A stretch of 64,000 bases of DNA from an uncultured Bacilli bacterium (GCA_934148015.1 CAKPCU010000002.1:1-64000); one strand, 5' to 3'; shown: positions 43,300 through 53,415, numbered from the stretch's first letter. A program made the numbers and translations. The notes: generated by a model from the letters alone, not told the origin.

Positions 43300-43326
43300 A
43301 AGTTAGAATTTTTTTGATTCTAACTT
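43300..43326. terminator. Terminator between ftsW and comEA
   Basis: AAGTTAGAAT/ATTCTAACTT with A and T runs on both sides. It can end the ftsW transcript on the minus strand. Confidence 0.75.
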
Positions 43327-43366
43327 AAAAAAATATTATTTAAACTTTTGCTTTTTCTTATATGTA

Positions 43367-44515
43367 TTATCTAACCAAATGCTTTTGTTCAAACATCTTA
43401 TTTTCAACAGCTACTCTTTGAACTAGTCCTAAACAAATTAACAAATTAATCATAAATGATCCACCATACGTATAAAAAGGAAGTGGAACACCAGTTAGTG
43501 GTATAACACCTAATACACCACCTAAATTAATTAATATATGAAGACTAATTAAAGAAGCTACTCCATAACATATTATAGTTCCAAATAAATTATAAGATCT
43601 TCTACCAATTCTTATAATTCTCCATATTATAATAAAATAAGCCGCTAACATTAATATACCTGATACTAATCCCATTTCTTCTATAATTATTGCAAAGATA
43701 AAATCAGTATGTGCTTCTGGTAAATATAAGAACTTCTGCTTACTATTACCATAACCACTACCAAGTAAGCCACCTGTATTTATTGCAATATAACCATTAC
43801 ATACTTGATAACCAGTTTTTTGTCTATACCTAGTACAAGGATCTTTATAATTAAATCTACTTTTTTGACTATCACTTAATCCTTTACCAGTTAAAAGCAT
43901 TACAACTACTAAAATCAAAACTGAAATAACAGCAGATGATGTCATAACAAGTTTTGTCTTAGAATCATATGGAACAATTAAGAATATAACAACAGTTATT
44001 CCCATTATAACCATCATTGTACCAAAGTCAGGTTGTTTAAATACTAACAATATAAATATAAGTGGTACTATATATGGTAAAACTTTCATTGTATTACTTA
44101 TGTTCCTTATCTTAATTAAATAAGAATATATAAAAGCAAAGTATAAAATAAGTACTGTCTTAGCAAACTCACTAGGCTGAATACCAAAACTTCCTATAAA
44201 AAGCCAACCTTTAACACCATTACTAACATTATCATTAACAAGTACATATGCTAATAAACCGATTATTCCTACAACAGATAAATAAACTAAATTTTTCCAT
44301 CTTTTAAGTGGAACACTTATAATAATTCCAGCACAAAAAAGACCTATACATATAAATATCAATTGTCTTTTAAAGAAATAATAGCTATCTTGATACTTCA
44401 TATATGCTTTTAGAGAAGATGCACTTCCTACCATCATAAGACCAAATACTAAACATATAAAGCTAATAATTAAAAGTGGTTTATCTATTTTATTAAGTAC
44501 TCTTTTATTAAACAT
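43367..44515 (-). CDS. ftsW: FtsW/RodA-family peptidoglycan glycosyltransferase
   Basis: Starting at 44515 (AGGAGATTAAAA upstream) gives 382 residues with about ten membrane helices. SEDS motifs are visible: GVKGWLFIGSFGIQPSEFAK near 103-122, QPDFGTMMV, YGNSKQKFLYLPEAHTDFIFA and TGVPLPFYTYGGS. SEDS proteins polymerise lipid II with a partner class b PBP. FtsW versus RodA or SpoVE cannot be settled; FtsW is favoured because of the GNS and PEAHTDFIFA motifs. Confidence 0.88.
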   Translation of the reverse strand: MFNKRVLNKIDKPLLIISFICLVFGLMMVGSASSLKAYMKYQDSYYFFKRQLIFICIGLFCAGIIISVPLKRWKNLVYLSVVGIIGLLAYVLVNDNVSNGVKGWLFIGSFGIQPSEFAKTVLILYFAFIYSYLIKIRNISNTMKVLPYIVPLIFILLVFKQPDFGTMMVIMGITVVIFLIVPYDSKTKLVMTSSAVISVLILVVVMLLTGKGLSDSQKSRFNYKDPCTRYRQKTGYQVCNGYIAINTGGLLGSGYGNSKQKFLYLPEAHTDFIFAIIIEEMGLVSGILMLAAYFIIIWRIIRIGRRSYNLFGTIICYGVASLISLHILINLGGVLGVIPLTGVPLPFYTYGGSFMINLLICLGLVQRVAVENKMFEQKHLVR

Positions 44516-44643
44516 TTTTAATCTCCTAACATATATATAATACCACATCTTTTTTAAATTTTTAATACCTAGGTATTTTGTATAACACTTTGTTTACATT
44601 TAGAGTAAACTATAGTAGGTAATTATAAAGGAGGGATATTAGT

Positions 44644-44814
44644 ATGTATTATTATGGTTACCAAGGTGGTTACGGATATAACTCTCCATGTTCAGGTGGT
44701 GCTTATGCTTATCCATCATATGGAAACAATAGTGGATATGGTGCTGCTATAATACTAGTTCTATTTATTTTACTTGTTATAGTAATTGGTGCTAGATGGA
44801 TAGGAAATAATTAA
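44644..44814 (+). CDS. YjcZ-like Gly/Tyr-rich small membrane protein
   Basis: This 56-residue frame has a strong GGAGGGA site. Residues 1-35 are Tyr/Gly-rich (YYYGYQGGYGYNSPC), followed by a helix GAAIILVLFILLVIVIGA and a short tail. This matches the YjcZ family of tiny sporulation-associated membrane proteins in Bacilli. Function unknown. A terminator follows at 44830. Confidence 0.75.
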   Translation: MYYYGYQGGYGYNSPCSGGAYAYPSYGNNSGYGAAIILVLFILLVIVIGARWIGNN

Positions 44815-44829
44815 AGACTACTTACTTAA

Positions 44830-44860
44830 GGAAGCATTTATTTGCTTTCTTTTCTTTTTC
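44830..44860 (+). terminator. Terminator of the YjcZ-like gene
   Basis: GGAAGCA (44830-44836) and TGCTTTC (44843-44849) pair with one G-U. A T-rich run follows. Confidence 0.6.
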
Positions 44861-44916
44861 ATTTTACTTTCTTATTAATTTATGATAGAATACATTTAAG
44901 TTTGGGGATGTATTAT

Positions 44917-45465
44917 ATGTTTAAGAAGTTAAAAATACTAGATGAAAAAGATAAAAGATTAAGAACTAAAAGTGAAAATGTAGTTTTTCCTATATCGAAA
45001 GAAGAAAAAGAAACCATAAAAATAGCTATGGATAACTTAAGATATAGTCAAATAGAAAAGTACGCTAAAAAGTATAACTTAAGAGCTGGTTGGGGACTTT
45101 CTGCTGTACAAATTGGTATATTAAAAAGATGGTTTATAATAGTAGAAGAACAAGATGATGGTTCATTTAAAGAATACTTTTTTGCTAATCCTAAAATAAT
45201 TAGTAATTCACAAGAGAAAATATATGTTGAACAAGGAGAAGGATGCTTAAGTGTTAATCGTGATGTTCCTGGTATAATACCTAGATATGCAAGAGTAACA
45301 GTTGAAGCTTATGATATGAATGGTAATAAATTCACTTTAAGAGTAAGAGAAGATTTAGCTATATGTGTACAACACGAATTAGATCACTTAGAGGGTATAT
45401 TATTTGTTGATAGAATTGATAAAAAAAATCCTTTTAAAGACAAAGATAAATATAGATCAATATAA
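44917..45465 (+). CDS. def: Peptide deformylase
   Basis: Starting at 44917 (TTTGGGG nine bases upstream) gives 182 residues. All three motifs are present: GWGLSAVQIG (G-x-G-x-[AS]A-x-Q), EGCLSV with the metal-binding Cys, and QHELDHLEG (HExxH). It fits type II deformylases of Gram-positives in length. Def removes formyl groups from nascent chains, undoing what Fmt (8109-9044) adds. Confidence 0.96.
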   Translation: MFKKLKILDEKDKRLRTKSENVVFPISKEEKETIKIAMDNLRYSQIEKYAKKYNLRAGWGLSAVQIGILKRWFIIVEEQDDGSFKEYFFANPKIISNSQEKIYVEQGEGCLSVNRDVPGIIPRYARVTVEAYDMNGNKFTLRVREDLAICVQHELDHLEGILFVDRIDKKNPFKDKDKYRSI

Positions 45466-45498
45466 AAACATTTAAGTTATGAAACCTAAATGTTTTTT
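45466..45498 (+). terminator. Terminator of def
   Basis: AAACATTTA (45466-45474) and TAAATGTTT (45487-45495) are followed by T residues. The stem starts just after the stop. Confidence 0.75.
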
Positions 45499-45502
45499 TG
45501 TT

Positions 45503-45892
45503 TTATACTTTAGTTGGCACTAAATAATTAAAATAAGGAATATTTCTTAAAATCATATATATAAATAAAACTATAATGATAACAATTAATATCTTAGTAT
45601 TAAGAAATATTACTATTCCTTTAAATATATAATTATAAATTAATAATATTAAATATATAAAAAGCATAATACTTAGAATAAACACTCCTGGATTATATCT
45701 AAAACTTTGATAAAAATCTAATTTTATCAAAGACTTAATCATTCTAGTTGTACCACAACCTGCACAGTAAAAATTAAACAGATACTTAAATAAACATCTA
45801 AAGTGTATTAAATCAAGTATTTTAATAGAAAGTAAAATAACTAATATAACTAAAGCAGTTATTAATATAACTTTAAATAATCTTTTTTTCAT
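45503..45892 (-). CDS. DUF2752 membrane protein
   Basis: Starting at 45892 gives 129 residues with three to four membrane helices and the DUF2752 motif CAGCGTTRMIKSLIKLDF followed by RYNPGVF. The start is 1 bp after the preceding stop, so it is translationally coupled to the zinc-ribbon protein gene. The family has no known function; the Cys pair may bind metal. Confidence 0.85.
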   Translation of the reverse strand: MKKRLFKVILITALVILVILLSIKILDLIHFRCLFKYLFNFYCAGCGTTRMIKSLIKLDFYQSFRYNPGVFILSIMLFIYLILLIYNYIFKGIVIFLNTKILIVIIIVLFIYMILRNIPYFNYLVPTKV

Positions 45893-45893
45893 A

Positions 45894-46328
45894 TTATAAA
45901 AACATGAACATAGTTTCAAATGGTAAAGTAAAATCTATGTTATTATTAGCATTATCAACTACATTAAAGATAACACCTAAATAATATAATATAATCCATA
46001 ATACAAGCATACACGCACTTATTATGATACCTGCTATTGCAAGTGATTTACCATCATTATTATACTTCTTTGATTCACATAATCCTATAATAGAAAACAC
46101 TAATCCTATCCAAGATGATGCACCGCAACATAAAAGTGATACTAAAGATATTACAAATCCTGCTATTGCAAGACCATTTTTCTTAACCTTGTCACTTTTA
46201 ACATTACTTTTATCATTAACTACACTTTCTTTTTCATTAGAATTATTTTTATTACTAAAATCACATTTACAATTAGGACAAATCATATTTTCATCTAATG
46301 CATTACCACAATTTGAACAATATTTCAT
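45894..46328 (-). CDS. Zinc-ribbon DUF4190 membrane protein
   Basis: The 144-residue protein starts with a zinc ribbon (YCSNCGNALD then CPNCKCDF). A polar linker leads to two membrane helices at roughly 53-80 and 92-118, with the DUF4190 motif GLAIAGFVISLVSLL. Function is unknown. It lies right after smc (1 bp) and before the DUF2752 gene. Confidence 0.85.
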   Translation of the reverse strand: MKYCSNCGNALDENMICPNCKCDFSNKNNSNEKESVVNDKSNVKSDKVKKNGLAIAGFVISLVSLLCCGASSWIGLVFSIIGLCESKKYNNDGKSLAIAGIIISACMLVLWIILYYLGVIFNVVDNANNNIDFTLPFETMFMFL

Positions 46329-46329
46329 A

Positions 46330-49302
46330 CTAATTACCTCCGTTTATATTATCTTTATTATCAATATCCTCTAGTTTAACACTAACTAATTTAGACACAC
46401 CAGACTCTTGCATAGTTATTCCATATAAACAATCTGCATATTCCATTGTCTTCTTTTTATGTGTAATTACTATAAACTGAGTCTTTTTCTTAAATTCATT
46501 TAAAAACTTACCAAAATTATCAACATTTACTTCATCAAGTGCTGCCTCAACCTCATCTAATACACAAAATGGAACTGGTCTTACTTCTAATATTGCAAAT
46601 AAAAGTGCTATTGCAGTTAATGTTTTTTCACCACCTGATAAAAGTGATATATGCTTAAGTGTTTTACCTGGTGGAAGAGCTTTTATATCAATACCAGTTT
46701 TTAATATATCATCTGGATCAGTTAATGAAAGTTCTGCATTACCACCACCAAATAATTTTTTAAATACTTCTTTAAATTTTTCTTTTATTTCATTAAATGT
46801 ATTAATAAATTTTTCTTTCATAATATCATCTAATTCTTTAATTATTTCAAGTATTGTATCCTCAGCCTTTTCTAAATCATTTCTCTGATTAGTTAAAAAT
46901 TCATGTCTTGTCTTTACTCTTTCATACTCTTCTATAGCCCCTAGATTAACTTCTCCTAGCCTTTTTATTTCAGCCCTACATTTATCAACAATCTGCCTAG
47001 CTTCTTTTTTATCCATATCTAAAAAGTAATTTTCTTTAGCTTTTTCATAAGTTATAGAATAGTCTTCAGTTAAAGTATTAAGTAAATTATCAAGCATTAC
47101 ATCTAATCTATTTACCTTTATTTCTAAATCTTTTAACTCATCTTTTTTCTTGTAATATAAAGAGTTATTTAACCTAGACTCTTTTTCCATGTCTTCTATA
47201 GTTTCATTATTACTATTAATAATAGCTTTAATATTATTAACATTTAATTCTAAACTTTGTCTTTGTCTTTCTTTTTCATAGAACTCTTCTACTATCTTTT
47301 CTTCTTCTTTAGATAAAGTATTATTAATTAAACCTTTTATATTATTTACTTCTTCTTTTAAATTATCTAATTCTTTTTCTAAAGAACTTTTCTTAAGCAA
47401 TTCATAATTATAACTTGCTTCTAGCTTAGTTTTTTCATCTAGAGTTTTATTTTTTAAATTATCATAAACTTTATATTTATTATCTTCTATGTTTATCTTT
47501 TCTTCTTTTTCTTTTCTTTTTTCTTGAAGTTTTCTAAGAAGTTCACAGTTATAATTTAAGTCGTGTTTTTGTGTTATTATGTTTGTTTGATTTTTTATTA
47601 CACCACCTGTTATAGCTCCTCCAGTATGAACTAGTTCTCCATCTAATGATACTACTTTATATCTATATGATATTTTTCTTGCAATAGAATTTGCACTATC
47701 TAAATCTTTTACTATAATAGTTGTACCTAGCCTATTTTTAATTATTCTATCATAAGTAGATTCATATCTAACTAAGTTAGATGCAACATCAATAAAATCA
47801 TTTTCTAATCTTAATATTCTAAGTGTTTCATTATCTATGTATCCTTCTTTAATTATATTAATAGGAAAAAATGTTGCTCTTCCAAATTTATTTATTTTAA
47901 GATAATTAACCGCATCTTTAGCAGCTAATTCATCTGTTGTAACTATATAAGAAGATGCAGATGCTAAAGCTGTTGAAATAGCTGTAGCATAAAGGTCATC
48001 AACTTCAATTAATGATGCAATAGTTCCATGAATACCAGTAAGTTTTGGATTATCTAAAACACATTTAACAGCATATGGTAAACTAGAATTATTCTCTATA
48101 GAAGTCTTTAACATTTCTATTTTATACTTTGTTTCATTTTCTAATCTATTTTGAGTTAACATGTCATTTTCTAGAGCATCATGTATTTCTTTTAGTTTAT
48201 TAAACTTAAAGATTATATCATCATAAGTTAAATTAACTTCATCTAATTTTTTCTTAATCATTGATATATTATTATTACTTGCAAATATTTCATTTTCTTT
48301 TCTTAAAATATTTTCTTTTATATTAACTAAATTATCATGTACTTTCGTATCACTTGCATTATACTTTTGTCTTTCTGTAATAAGATTTTTTTTACCCTTT
48401 AATTCTTCAGCTTCTTTTGTTATAGCATTTAACTTATTTTGCATTTCAAATAATTCTTCATTATTTTTAGTTTGCTCTAATTTTAATTTTTGACTATTAG
48501 CCAAAAAAGTAGAATTATCAGTTTCCATTAAAGTAAGTTCATTAGTTAAATTAGATACTTTCATTTTATTTTCCTGATACTCAGTATTCATACTTTCTAC
48601 TTCACTAACTATTAACGATACTTCAATTGAGTCTAATTTTTCTTTGTTTTCTAAATATTTTTTAGCATTATCACTTTGTTTTTCAAGAGGTTTTAAGTTA
48701 GATTCTATTTCTAAAATAATATCATTTATTCTAGTCATATTATCATGAGTTCTATCTAGTTTTCTTAACGCTTCATCTTTTCTTTTTCTATATTTTAATA
48801 CGTTAGAAGCTGATTCAAATATAATTCTTCTATCCTCTGGTTTATTAGATAATATTGCACCTATATCACCTTGTGAAATAATATTAAATGATTCTTTATT
48901 TACACCAGTATCAACAAGTAAATCTTGTATATCTTTAAGTCTACATTTTTCATTATTTAAATAATATTCATTTTCTCCAGTTTTATATATACATCTTTTA
49001 ATTTGCACTTCAGAATAATCTATTGGTAAATATTTATCAGTGTTATCAAAAATTAATGTAACACTTGCAAGATTAGCTGCTTTTCTTGATTTACTACCAG
49101 AAAATATTACATCACTCATAGCACCTTCACCACGTAATTGTTTAACTGATTGTTCACCAAGTACCCATCTTATAGCATCTACTATATTACTTTTACCAGA
49201 ACCATTAGGTCCTACTATACCAGATATACCACTTGTTAAATTAATTGTAATTTTATCTGCAAAAGATTTAAAACCAGAAGTTCTAATTTCCTTTAAATAC
49301 AT
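46330..49302 (-). CDS. smc: Chromosome partition protein SMC, short-arm form
   Basis: Starting at 49302 (AGGTGA upstream) gives about 990 residues. The N-terminal ATPase half has GPNGSGKSNIVDAIRWVLGE, the hinge is around 400-520 (GIHGTIASLIEVDD through HTGGAITGG), and the C-terminal half has LLSGGEKTLTAIALLFAIL then DEVEAALDEVN. Typical SMC has about 1180 residues, so the coiled-coil arms are shortened by roughly 90 residues each, as in some mollicutes. It condenses chromosomes with ScpAB and follows rnc, as is common in Bacillota. Confidence 0.95.
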   Translation of the reverse strand: MYLKEIRTSGFKSFADKITINLTSGISGIVGPNGSGKSNIVDAIRWVLGEQSVKQLRGEGAMSDVIFSGSKSRKAANLASVTLIFDNTDKYLPIDYSEVQIKRCIYKTGENEYYLNNEKCRLKDIQDLLVDTGVNKESFNIISQGDIGAILSNKPEDRRIIFESASNVLKYRKRKDEALRKLDRTHDNMTRINDIILEIESNLKPLEKQSDNAKKYLENKEKLDSIEVSLIVSEVESMNTEYQENKMKVSNLTNELTLMETDNSTFLANSQKLKLEQTKNNEELFEMQNKLNAITKEAEELKGKKNLITERQKYNASDTKVHDNLVNIKENILRKENEIFASNNNISMIKKKLDEVNLTYDDIIFKFNKLKEIHDALENDMLTQNRLENETKYKIEMLKTSIENNSSLPYAVKCVLDNPKLTGIHGTIASLIEVDDLYATAISTALASASSYIVTTDELAAKDAVNYLKINKFGRATFFPINIIKEGYIDNETLRILRLENDFIDVASNLVRYESTYDRIIKNRLGTTIIVKDLDSANSIARKISYRYKVVSLDGELVHTGGAITGGVIKNQTNIITQKHDLNYNCELLRKLQEKRKEKEEKINIEDNKYKVYDNLKNKTLDEKTKLEASYNYELLKKSSLEKELDNLKEEVNNIKGLINNTLSKEEEKIVEEFYEKERQRQSLELNVNNIKAIINSNNETIEDMEKESRLNNSLYYKKKDELKDLEIKVNRLDVMLDNLLNTLTEDYSITYEKAKENYFLDMDKKEARQIVDKCRAEIKRLGEVNLGAIEEYERVKTRHEFLTNQRNDLEKAEDTILEIIKELDDIMKEKFINTFNEIKEKFKEVFKKLFGGGNAELSLTDPDDILKTGIDIKALPPGKTLKHISLLSGGEKTLTAIALLFAILEVRPVPFCVLDEVEAALDEVNVDNFGKFLNEFKKKTQFIVITHKKKTMEYADCLYGITMQESGVSKLVSVKLEDIDNKDNINGGN

Positions 49303-49320
49303 ATATTTCACCTACTATAC

Positions 49321-49986
49321 TTATAATTTGGCTTGTTTTCTTAAAGCATCATGTGCAGCATGTTGTTCTGCTTCTTTTTTGCTCTTAGCATTTCCACTAC
49401 CTAAAATAATACCATCTACTATTACATTAACATAAAACGTTCTATCATGAGATGGACCATCTTCTTTTGATAATTCATAGTGAACAGATTTTTTAGTTGT
49501 CTGAACAAGTTCTTGAAGTTTAGACTTATAATCCATAAAAAATATTTCTGGTTTATCTTTTATAAAAGGTATAACTATCTCATATACTATTTGTCTAGCT
49601 TTAATATATCCTTGATCTAGATATACTGCTCCTAAAAACGATTCAAACATATCAGCAAGTGTTGCTTTTCTATATCTTCCACCACTTTTTTCTTCTCCTT
49701 TTCCTATCTTTACATATTTTGGAAAATCAAGAAGCATAGCATACTCATATAAAGCATTTTCACAAACATACATTGATCTTATCTTAGTCATCTTACCTTC
49801 TTCATAATTAGTAGTATTATAAAGATAATCACTCATAATTAAATCAAGCACTTTATCACCTAAAAACTCTAATCTTTGATAATCTTCTTTTAAATTATGC
49901 TCATTACAATATGATGAATGTGAAAATGCTGTATCATAAATATGCATATTATCAGTTTTAATATCAAATCTATCTAATAGTTCCAT
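49321..49986 (-). CDS. rnc: Ribonuclease III
   Basis: Starting at 49986 gives 221 residues. The signature YQRLEFLGDKVLDLIMSDYL holds catalytic acidic residues, with the second metal residues in ADMFESFLGAVYLDQG. A C-terminal double-stranded-RNA-binding domain spans about 150-221 (FMDYKSKLQELVQ to KKEAEQHAAHDAL). RNase III processes rRNA precursors and other duplex RNAs. It is upstream of smc with 18 bp between them. Confidence 0.95.
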   Translation of the reverse strand: MELLDRFDIKTDNMHIYDTAFSHSSYCNEHNLKEDYQRLEFLGDKVLDLIMSDYLYNTTNYEEGKMTKIRSMYVCENALYEYAMLLDFPKYVKIGKGEEKSGGRYRKATLADMFESFLGAVYLDQGYIKARQIVYEIVIPFIKDKPEIFFMDYKSKLQELVQTTKKSVHYELSKEDGPSHDRTFYVNVIVDGIILGSGNAKSKKEAEQHAAHDALRKQAKL

Positions 49987-50013
49987 AATTATACCACCCA
50001 AACAAATTATAAC

Positions 50014-50037
50014 AAAAAAACTAGAGTAAATCTAGCT
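50014..50037 (-). terminator. Terminator after the BspA-type gene
   Basis: CTAGA/TCTAG with a 5-nt loop (50021-50035) is followed on the minus strand by seven T residues (50020-50014). Confidence 0.65.
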
Positions 50038-51105
50038 TTATTTAATATTGTAATTGCTTTGTATATGATTAGCTGTCTCATTTATCACGTTTTTTTCATT
50101 TGTTAATTTTTCTAATAATCTTTTCTTATTTTCAACAGCTTCTTTTAAGGAAGTAATTTCTATATTTAGTTTTTCAACACTTAATTCATAATCTGATTGT
50201 TCCTTTTTTGTTAGAAGCAAAACTCTTTTAAATAATTCCATATCTTTTGGTACTTCACTTTTATAAGAATCAAGTAAACTTTTTAAGGTCAAATCAATAG
50301 CACTTTTTGTATTAATTTTATCTTCTAACAAAGACTCTCTACATTTTAACATAGCACATCTAAAATCAATTTCCAATTTTAATTCTTCTATATTTTTATA
50401 ATATTCTTTATCCATACTATTTGATAAATTAATTATTGCATTAATAATTTCATAATTATTGGTTATAGAACTATCCTCTTTAAAAAATGGTTTAAAATCT
50501 ATATTTTTCTGTTTTTCTTTAACATCATCTTCACTTTTTTCTTCTGCAACACCATTATCTTTGTTGTTCATGATATTGGCATTCTTCTTTTTTCTAGCAA
50601 GAGAAATAATGCTCTCACAACCATACTTTTCAATTTCTTCTTTAGTTATTAATATACCCCTATACTCTACATCAATATTATCAAAGGCATTCTTTTCTAT
50701 TTTCTCCACACCACTTGGTATAAATACCATACTAAGATTGTTGTGGTAAAACGCTCCAGTTTCTATTTTTTTTAAACTATTTGGTAAAATAATACTTTCT
50801 ATATTATTTCTAAAAAACGATTCTCTTGGAATAATAGTAATTCCCTCTTTTAAAATAACCTCTTTTAATCTATTAAGTGCAAAACAGTCCATTCCCATAC
50901 TTTTAATAGTAGATGGTATTATAACTTTTTCTATTTTATTATTTGCAAAAGCATATGCACCAATAGACTCTAAGCCCTCTGGTAAACTCAAACTAGTAAT
51001 TCCCATATTAGAATAAGCATTAACCGAAATATCTTTAGTACCATCAGCTATAACAACATTATCTCTTACATTATCATTTATACCACTTTTAATATCATAA
51101 AACAT
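50038..51105 (-). CDS. BspA-type leucine-rich repeat protein with coiled coil
   Basis: The 355-residue protein has about five 23-residue LRR_5 repeats at roughly 25-155 (SLPEGLESIGAYAFANNKIE, VIIPSTIKSMGMDCFALN, FIPSGVEKIEKNAFDNID). A charged linker follows to about 215, then a helical coiled-coil region from 220 to the end. There is no signal peptide or anchor, so it may be cytoplasmic. BspA-like repeats usually bind proteins. No partner can be inferred; it lies in a single-gene unit between terminators. Confidence 0.75.
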   Translation of the reverse strand: MFYDIKSGINDNVRDNVVIADGTKDISVNAYSNMGITSLSLPEGLESIGAYAFANNKIEKVIIPSTIKSMGMDCFALNRLKEVILKEGITIIPRESFFRNNIESIILPNSLKKIETGAFYHNNLSMVFIPSGVEKIEKNAFDNIDVEYRGILITKEEIEKYGCESIISLARKKKNANIMNNKDNGVAEEKSEDDVKEKQKNIDFKPFFKEDSSITNNYEIINAIINLSNSMDKEYYKNIEELKLEIDFRCAMLKCRESLLEDKINTKSAIDLTLKSLLDSYKSEVPKDMELFKRVLLLTKKEQSDYELSVEKLNIEITSLKEAVENKKRLLEKLTNEKNVINETANHIQSNYNIK

Positions 51106-51183
51106 TTAAGCACCTCTTTATCTATATACATATTAACATAACTTTATTAAATACGTCAAAATATTTATTATAAAGTGTAAAAT

Positions 51184-51207
51184 AAAGGTGACTTTTAAGC
51201 CACCTTT
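51184..51207 (-). terminator. Terminator of the lipase gene
   Basis: AAAGGTG/CACCTTT extends inward through CTT/AAG pairs. On the minus strand TTTATTTT follows. It is 6 bp past the stop at 51213. Confidence 0.6.
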
Positions 51208-51212
51208 ACAAA

Positions 51213-53402
51213 TTAATTAATTTCTAAATAATAATCTGTGAAAGAATCATTATTTAATTTAAATCCATCTTTTTCTATCAAGTAATATCCAATTTCATCA
51301 AAACCTGCATTACTAATTGAAATATTATCATTTAGTGTCGGATTAGTTGTAAAACTTTTTTTATTTTCAAAAGTTATTTTAGAATTTTTTATAGCTGTTT
51401 TTATTTCATTAAATTTATTACCAAACTTAACTGTAACTTTAAAATAAATTCTTTCAGCTCCTTTAAATACATATTTTGGAACAATAACTTCATTTTTATA
51501 AGTTGACAAAATATTATCACTATTACCTTGCGGTTTAAAATTTATTATTTGCCAACCACATTTTTTACAAGTTTTAAACTCATACTGATATTTTCTAGCA
51601 CATCCTTTTTTTATGTCAACTGTTAATTTAACATATGATTTATCATCATAATTGGAAATACTTTTATTTATATCATAATTAGTAACATAATTTTGATTAT
51701 TTACTTTGCACACATTATCATCACATTCAATATTATGTGTATCTACTTTTAAATTAATATCAGATGAATAAATTCTACCATAATCACCATCAATCAAACA
51801 CATAAAGCTATCGGTTTCATGATTTACGTTAGCATATTCTAAAAGACCAAAAGCACTTATTGCACTATTATTATTTAAAATAGAGACAATAGAACTTGTA
51901 TTATCCTTACTTATATAATTCTTAGCATCGCTTAATATATTACCTAGGTTTGAAATTGGTGAATAATTTTTATAATTATCATCTAAAGTTGTTATAAAAC
52001 TTGGCATTAATTCACCACTTTGATTATTCTTTGAATTTTGCACAATATCGTTTAAATCAATTCCAAGAGATACAATTTTAGAAAGTCCTTCTGTAAATTT
52101 TTTAACATTATTATTTGTATTTTCAATTAAGTTTTTAATATCATCTGCAGTTAGTTCAGATATTTTTTTACCCTTTATACTATCAAGTTTACTTTTTGCA
52201 CTATCTATTAAGGTTTTAAATGAATGATTTTCATGATTGGTTACTGCGTCAGCCCCATATTCAACCTTATATATTTCTCCATAATGGAATCCTATATCAC
52301 TTATTGGATCTCCTGTAATTGAATATAAAACCAATCTACCACTACTTTTTATATCATCTGAATAATTTACTGTTCTATCACTATTTACCACATTACCATT
52401 TTTATCATGGGTTGATAAATAAATTAACGAATTATTAATATTAGTTGTAAATTTATTTGATACAAAAATTGGAGTTACACCCATTCCATTAAAATATGCA
52501 ACTTGTTCTAAATGAGAATTACTAATTTTATATTTATCATTATAATCTTCTAATGAAGAAGCTTTTAATACTTCTCTTGTTTCTGGACTTTCGGTTATTG
52601 AAGCTTCCTTATCAACTATTGCAGCTCCTCCTATTTGTGCTAAATAAGCTCCAAGAGAATGCCCTGTTACATATATTTTAGCATTACTATTATCTTTTAT
52701 TATTTTATCATATACTTCCTGTGCATAATTGTAAGCTTTCATAGACTGTGAATTTTGTCCATTAATAGAATATAAAACATCAGTTATCCACTCATATAAG
52801 TCTGGATAATCTGTACCTCTAAATGCTATTACATAATTATTTCCTTTTTTAAATGTAATTGCATCAAAAGCATTATTCCAAGAAACATTATCAGGATCTT
52901 TTTTTCTTGCACTATCACTTTTATAATCAAATATTGACCAAGAGTCCTCTAATTCAGATACATTAGCAAAATTTAAAAAGTAATATTTTTGTCCGTCTTC
53001 TTCATAAGCATCAGTTAAAACATTAACAACACTTTTAGCTTTTCTTTCACTCATTCCTTCTATATATTGCTTAACCTTATAATTTTCTTTAGAATTTTTA
53101 AGCTTAACCATTTTATTTTTTTGTGAAAAGAAACAGCCTTTTTTTAGTTTTCCATCAGAGTCAATACATCCATTATTATCTTTTGAACTTCTCGTTAATG
53201 GATATTTATAAATATTATCATTGGGCACATCCTCATATACTAAGGATGCTAACATTGCAAGTTCTCTTGTACTTACGTTTCCATCATTTGCAGATAGATA
53301 GTTTTGTCTTTCTGTTACAAAATTAGTAGAATAACTAATAATATATGATAATAAAAATATAAATACAGATGAAAGAATTATACTTACATTTAATTTTTTC
53401 AT
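51213..53402 (-). CDS. Secreted class 3-type lipase
   Basis: Starting at 53402 (AAAGGAGGC upstream) gives 729 residues. There is an N-terminal signal/anchor (about 5-27). The Lipase_3 domain has FKKGNNYVIAFRGTDYPDLY (oxyanion loop) near 190 and the Ser elbow VTGHSLGAYLAQIGG near 250. Acidic and His residues follow, including a GDPISDIGFHYG segment. The C-terminal 300 residues contain a Cys-containing strand-rich part (ECDDNVCKVNN, then CARKYQYEFKTCKKCGW), perhaps for substrate or wall binding. It overlaps the region of the upstream prepilin gene by spacing of 13 bp and shares its transcript. Confidence 0.8.
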   Translation of the reverse strand: MKKLNVSIILSSVFIFLLSYIISYSTNFVTERQNYLSANDGNVSTRELAMLASLVYEDVPNDNIYKYPLTRSSKDNNGCIDSDGKLKKGCFFSQKNKMVKLKNSKENYKVKQYIEGMSERKAKSVVNVLTDAYEEDGQKYYFLNFANVSELEDSWSIFDYKSDSARKKDPDNVSWNNAFDAITFKKGNNYVIAFRGTDYPDLYEWITDVLYSINGQNSQSMKAYNYAQEVYDKIIKDNSNAKIYVTGHSLGAYLAQIGGAAIVDKEASITESPETREVLKASSLEDYNDKYKISNSHLEQVAYFNGMGVTPIFVSNKFTTNINNSLIYLSTHDKNGNVVNSDRTVNYSDDIKSSGRLVLYSITGDPISDIGFHYGEIYKVEYGADAVTNHENHSFKTLIDSAKSKLDSIKGKKISELTADDIKNLIENTNNNVKKFTEGLSKIVSLGIDLNDIVQNSKNNQSGELMPSFITTLDDNYKNYSPISNLGNILSDAKNYISKDNTSSIVSILNNNSAISAFGLLEYANVNHETDSFMCLIDGDYGRIYSSDINLKVDTHNIECDDNVCKVNNQNYVTNYDINKSISNYDDKSYVKLTVDIKKGCARKYQYEFKTCKKCGWQIINFKPQGNSDNILSTYKNEVIVPKYVFKGAERIYFKVTVKFGNKFNEIKTAIKNSKITFENKKSFTTNPTLNDNISISNAGFDEIGYYLIEKDGFKLNNDSFTDYYLEIN

Positions 53403-53415
53403 TAATAAGCCTCCT

